Below are positions 29,410 through 32,427 of a stretch of DNA of 32,427 nucleotides, piece after piece. The stretch spans positions 1-32,427 of the forward strand of contig LDWW01000036.1 in NCBI GenBank assembly GCA_001045525.1, given 5' to 3'. Position numbers and translations under genes: made by a program. The notes below the pieces were generated by a model, which saw only the letters and a list, made by a program, of their open reading frames with translations, was not told the DNA's origin and did not search any database. How positions within the stretch are numbered: position 1 is the first letter of the stretch; each line of letters starts with the position of its first letter. The stretch comes from Chitinispirillum alkaliphilum. GTDB lineage: Bacteria > Fibrobacterota > Chitinivibrionia > Chitinivibrionales > Chitinispirillaceae.

Positions 29410-30039
29410 TCAGGTCTTCATCTTCTCAACCGCTTCTGCCGTATCATGGCAATCAAGCTTTCTCAGAATCCCTTTTATGTGTGATTTGACAGTGTCCTCG
29501 CTTTTGAAAAGAATTTCTGATATGTGTTTTCTTTTACACCCGGTTTCAAGCAGGTGAAAAATTTCTCTTTCTGCTGGTGATAACTTGCTAAGGGCGGCAT
29601 CTCTTCTCTGCTTTTTAATTTCCAGCCGGGCAGCTTTAAGAATCGGATCTCCCTTTGAAAGAGAGAGTTTAACTTTTGATCTAAGTGATGCAAGATCATC
29701 TTTTGGCACAAAATATTGAATCGAACAGGACAGTGCACCGCTTAAAGATTGTTGGTCTGTCATAGAAGAGAGAATGATCAGTTTTGAAGTGGAGAAAGAA
29801 GCCAGTTTTTTTGCAAGTTTTATTCCGCCCAGAGGGTCATTGTGGATGTTTATATCAATCAAAATCACATCCGGGTTACTTTTTTTTGCCAGCTCTATGG
29901 CATCATCAACCGATTCAACACCCCATGAGACAATAAACTGAGCATCTTTTATCAGCTCTCTTGTAATTATGCGCACCCATTGAGGGCTATCATCCACAAT
30001 CGCAACCCTTATTGGTTGTTGTCTGGTTTCATTATTCAT
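29410..30039 (-). CDS. NarL/LuxR-family response regulator
   Basis: A response regulator of 209 residues. The receiver domain (10-125) has the acidic pair D16/D17, the phosphorylation site D62, S91 and K113. A LuxR-type helix-turn-helix follows (about 150-205), with LSPAEREIFHLLETGCKRKHISEILFKSEDTVKSHIKGI-type residues in the expected order. Phosphorylation should promote DNA binding as a dimer. The gene overlaps the histidine kinase gene upstream by ATGA, so both are made from one transcript and the pair is cognate. The targets are not visible. Confidence 0.92.
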   Translation of the reverse strand: MNNETRQQPIRVAIVDDSPQWVRIITRELIKDAQFIVSWGVESVDDAIELAKKSNPDVILIDINIHNDPLGGIKLAKKLASFSTSKLIILSSMTDQQSLSGALSCSIQYFVPKDDLASLRSKVKLSLSKGDPILKAARLEIKKQRRDAALSKLSPAEREIFHLLETGCKRKHISEILFKSEDTVKSHIKGILRKLDCHDTAEAVEKMKT

Positions 30040-31472
30040 TTAATATACTCCGGTGTTTTGGTTACATCACTTTTGCGAACTGTTCTGAAACTGTTTTTTT
30101 TGAAAACTGCCCCTGGTACAACAATGGTGATCGAAGTGCCATGGTTTAGCTTACTGTCTATCTGCATATCCCAGCCGTGACTTTTAAATACTTTGCTGCA
30201 AAACATAAGGCCAAGCCCCCAGTTGCCACATCCTTTGGTCGTAAAAAAGGGCTGGGTTATATGCACCAGATTCTCCTGATCGATTCCGCATCCTTGGTCA
30301 CGTATAATCATTACAACCCTGCTGCCATCCCTGTAACCAACTAAAGACAGTACGCCACCATCGGGCATAGCCTCGATGCTGTTTTTCATAAGGTTGAAAA
30401 AACATTCAACTATTTGGGTTAAATCACACGGTATAGTGATATTTTGCTCGTAATTACATTGAAGAATAATCTTTTTCTCTTTTATTTTCTTTTTCAACAA
30501 CTCGCAGGCAGAACCAAAGAGTTGCTGCAGGTCCTCCATTTTAAGTTCGGGGGCAGTATCGTTAACAAATGTGTATATAGACTTTGTAATCCCAAGTAGA
30601 TGATTCGTACTGTCCTGAATATCACGAAGTTCCGGTGTTAGTTTGTTCTTGTCAGTCAGATCGGATTTCTGAATCTGCTCTAAAACGTACTCGGTCTGGT
30701 ATTTAATAACCGAAACATGGTCTTTTATTGAATGATTAAGAAATCCAAGACCTGAGACCGGGTTAGTTTTGTTTGCTTTTTCGACTTTTATCCTGATACC
30801 ACAGAATCCGTAATTGACCAAAAAAATCAGATACAGCAGAATCTGAGAGGCCACAATATGCTGGTTGTAGCGCCAGTATCCCTTAAGCTCTGTAAAATTA
30901 ATCAGGTAATTTACAAAAATCGAGCTTGTTGCAGGAGGTATAACCAGAATGCAAAGAAAGAGTTTTTCCCTTTTAATCAAACGGTTTTCAGGAGTGATAA
31001 AAAACGCATAGAGCAAAAGTGCTACGGTTGCCAGAATATATAGGGGAGCCCATACTGACATCACTTTGCTGCCGGGCATTACAATATGGTCGGGGTTGAA
31101 GGTTACGTTGAAGGGAAAAAAGATATACATGAATACTACCGGTATAAGCAGCAGGAACTTGAGCAGCTTTAAATGCCTTTTGAGCCTTACCCTGTTATCG
31201 AGATTTGAGAGCGCGAGCATGAGCAGGGTGTAGGGGGTGATATAGTGATATATTGAAGAGAGTAGTGAAACGAAATATTGTCCTGGTTTTTCTAATTCGG
31301 GAAAAAGGGATGAGGAGGGGAGTGAATTCAGGCTGTTTTCGACAAAGGCAGAAAAGAACCCGCAGCTTGCACATACAAACACCAAAGCTAACCAACGGTT
31401 TATCGGTGAATGCCTGTTGTTTAAGTAAACAAGCAAAGCGAAAAAATTCAAAAATAAGGATAATGTTCCCAT
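30036..31472 (-). CDS. Multi-pass membrane sensor histidine kinase
   Basis: The kinase has an N-terminal membrane domain of about seven helices (to roughly residue 225), then a dimerisation helix with the likely phospho-acceptor H247 in NHSIKDHVSVIK. The C-terminal HATPase has an N box (FNLMKNSIEAMPDGG), DQGCGID, PFFTTKG and WGLGLMFCSKVFKSHG. There is no PAS or HAMP domain, so the signal is probably sensed in or near the membrane. I start at ATG 31472 because the first membrane helix begins directly after it; the frame extends to a TTG at 31553, and no candidate has a good ribosome binding site. It is coupled by ATGA to its NarL-type regulator. Confidence 0.88.
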   Translation of the reverse strand: MGTLSLFLNFFALLVYLNNRHSPINRWLALVFVCASCGFFSAFVENSLNSLPSSSLFPELEKPGQYFVSLLSSIYHYITPYTLLMLALSNLDNRVRLKRHLKLLKFLLLIPVVFMYIFFPFNVTFNPDHIVMPGSKVMSVWAPLYILATVALLLYAFFITPENRLIKREKLFLCILVIPPATSSIFVNYLINFTELKGYWRYNQHIVASQILLYLIFLVNYGFCGIRIKVEKANKTNPVSGLGFLNHSIKDHVSVIKYQTEYVLEQIQKSDLTDKNKLTPELRDIQDSTNHLLGITKSIYTFVNDTAPELKMEDLQQLFGSACELLKKKIKEKKIILQCNYEQNITIPCDLTQIVECFFNLMKNSIEAMPDGGVLSLVGYRDGSRVVMIIRDQGCGIDQENLVHITQPFFTTKGCGNWGLGLMFCSKVFKSHGWDMQIDSKLNHGTSITIVVPGAVFKKNSFRTVRKSDVTKTPEYIK

Positions 31473-31774
31473 GGCTTGGATGCTGTACTGTTGGTTAATA
31501 ATATGGATGCATTTTGCACGACATACTTTCACTTCTGTGCTTAACACAATCAATATAATCTGCGGATTGCTTTCAGGGGGGATAAATTATCCTCCCTGAG
31601 AAGGCCAAGGGTGATGAATATTCACATTGAATGTGATTTTAATCAAGGCTATTTTCAATATGAATCCTTTTATTATGCTCTTGGGTTATGGATGGCAAAA
31701 ATCACCTGCTGTTAATGACTTTTGCCCTATAAAGTAGCTCTGTAACAACGGTCATCGAAAAGGGATAGAGGTAT

Positions 31775-32335
31775 ATGGTAAACGCCATCTGCTATAGATG
31801 CGGAGCAGACAAGAATTCTCCACTATCAATTTGTCCTATATGTGGCTTTGTACTTGAGAATGGAGACCTCGCTGGTGAATGCCTCTCACTTATCCTTTCC
31901 CAACAGTGTATCAGAAATCAAGCAGCACTCAAAGCGTTGGGGTCGCTTATAATGCTCGAATTACTGGTATTGGAGTCCAGAAAAGAAGAGCTGTTCAAGG
32001 CTACTAATACTGAAGGTTTTCAAACTGATGTAAGCAAGGCTTTGATCCTGGTTAACAATATGGCAGCCGATGCACAGAAACCGCTCCTTACTTTGGCACC
32101 CCGGCTTGATGAATTTTCCTCATGGCAGTTCTGGCGTAAACGCCACAGACAGAAACTGCTGGTCATGTATTCTGAGACTGAAAGGGAAAGCCAGCCCGTT
32201 GAGCGAATTCTTGAGGTTATTAAATGCCTCGGTTACAGCATGGTTTCAATGTATTGTGAAGTAAATCAGGACGAGAATTTACAAAAAAAATTACGTTTAG
32301 ACGGTCTTTCAGCAATCACCGTCAAGAGGAGTTGA
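31775..32335 (+). CDS. Small zinc-ribbon protein of unknown function
   Basis: This 186-residue protein begins with a zinc ribbon: two CxxC pairs, CYRC (C6, C9) and CPIC (C20, C23). The remaining part is mostly helical (35-110), then a basic stretch FWRKRHRQK (118-126) and a mixed C-terminal part. I recognise no enzyme motif. It has no signal peptide or membrane segment, so it is cytoplasmic. AGGG and AGAGG precede the ATG. Its stop codon overlaps the start of a following frame by TTGA, suggesting an operon that continues beyond the window. Confidence 0.7.
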   Translation: MVNAICYRCGADKNSPLSICPICGFVLENGDLAGECLSLILSQQCIRNQAALKALGSLIMLELLVLESRKEELFKATNTEGFQTDVSKALILVNNMAADAQKPLLTLAPRLDEFSSWQFWRKRHRQKLLVMYSETERESQPVERILEVIKCLGYSMVSMYCEVNQDENLQKKLRLDGLSAITVKRS

Positions 32336-32427
32336 CCAGATTGCTAAGTCGTGCAATCGGAAGGGCATTCTCCGTCAAGTCAGTTAAAGGCATTCTCAGT
32401 GGAGAAAAATGCGGATTGGTCGAGAAT
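32332..32427 (+). CDS. Start of an unidentified gene, cut by the window edge
   Basis: An open frame starts with TTG at 32332, overlapping the previous stop as TTGA, and stays open for 32 codons to the window end. AGAGGAG (32325-32331) lies directly before it; a second in-frame TTG at 32341 has better spacing. The peptide reads TRLLSRAIGRAFSVKSVKG and onward. It is too short to identify. Confidence 0.4.
   Translation, partial: MTRLLSRAIGRAFSVKSVKGILSGEKCGLVEN

Overview
The window looks like chromosomal DNA from a Gram-negative bacterium. It encodes two TonB-dependent outer-membrane receptors, a complete ExbB/ExbD/TonB energy module, periplasmic binding proteins and secreted repeat proteins. 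A bacteriohemerythrin, a B12-type radical SAM protein and several metal-handling genes suggest an anaerobic or oxygen-sensitive life style. The DUF285 (BspA-like) surface repeats and the DUF3450/long-ExbB/ExbB/ExbD/TonB/TPR gene order would fit a Fibrobacterota/Chitinispirillia-like genome, but that placement is inference and weak. I see no rRNA, tRNA, CRISPR array, phage gene or intact transposase.

Layout. 1-689 is the 3' end of a DUF285 repeat surface protein. 690-2120 is a repeat-rich stretch holding one small secreted beta-domain protein on the minus strand, between two 50-bp direct repeats. 2121-8915 carries single genes: an FMN reductase, a bacteriohemerythrin, a TonB-dependent receptor, a class-C beta-lactamase-fold hydrolase and a B12-binding radical SAM protein. 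9025-10567 is a metal-homeostasis locus: a half-size GDT1/UPF0016 membrane domain fused to a ferritin-like domain, followed by a DtxR/MntR-family repressor with a clear promoter and operator. 10751-15725 is a tightly overlapped six-gene operon of the TonB2/TtpC type. A 1.3-kb AT-rich gap follows. 17066-23817 then holds a second TonB-dependent receptor, two small periplasmic binding proteins without any ABC permease or ATPase, and a membrane-bound CheA-like kinase. 23966-26679 (minus strand) pairs a MATE exporter with a condensation-domain acyltransferase. 26984-29093 has a DmeF-like CDF exporter and a ZIP importer. 29410-31472 (minus) is a NarL-type two-component pair. The right edge has a zinc-ribbon protein and the overlapping start of another gene.

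Two ideas tie the genes together. First, the repressor promoter (around 10030) and the ZIP importer promoter (around 28104), 18 kb apart, share the pattern TTAG-N6-CTAA-N5-TTAG just downstream of near-consensus -35/-10 elements. This predicts one metal regulon: a DtxR/MntR-family repressor controlling itself and a Mn/Fe-type ZIP importer, with the GDT1-ferritin fusion next to it as a likely export or detoxification partner. Second, the TtpC/TonB2-type motor, the receptor, the orphan binding proteins and the CheA-like kinase lie in series. They may form one system that takes up a ligand across the outer membrane and reports it to the cytoplasm.
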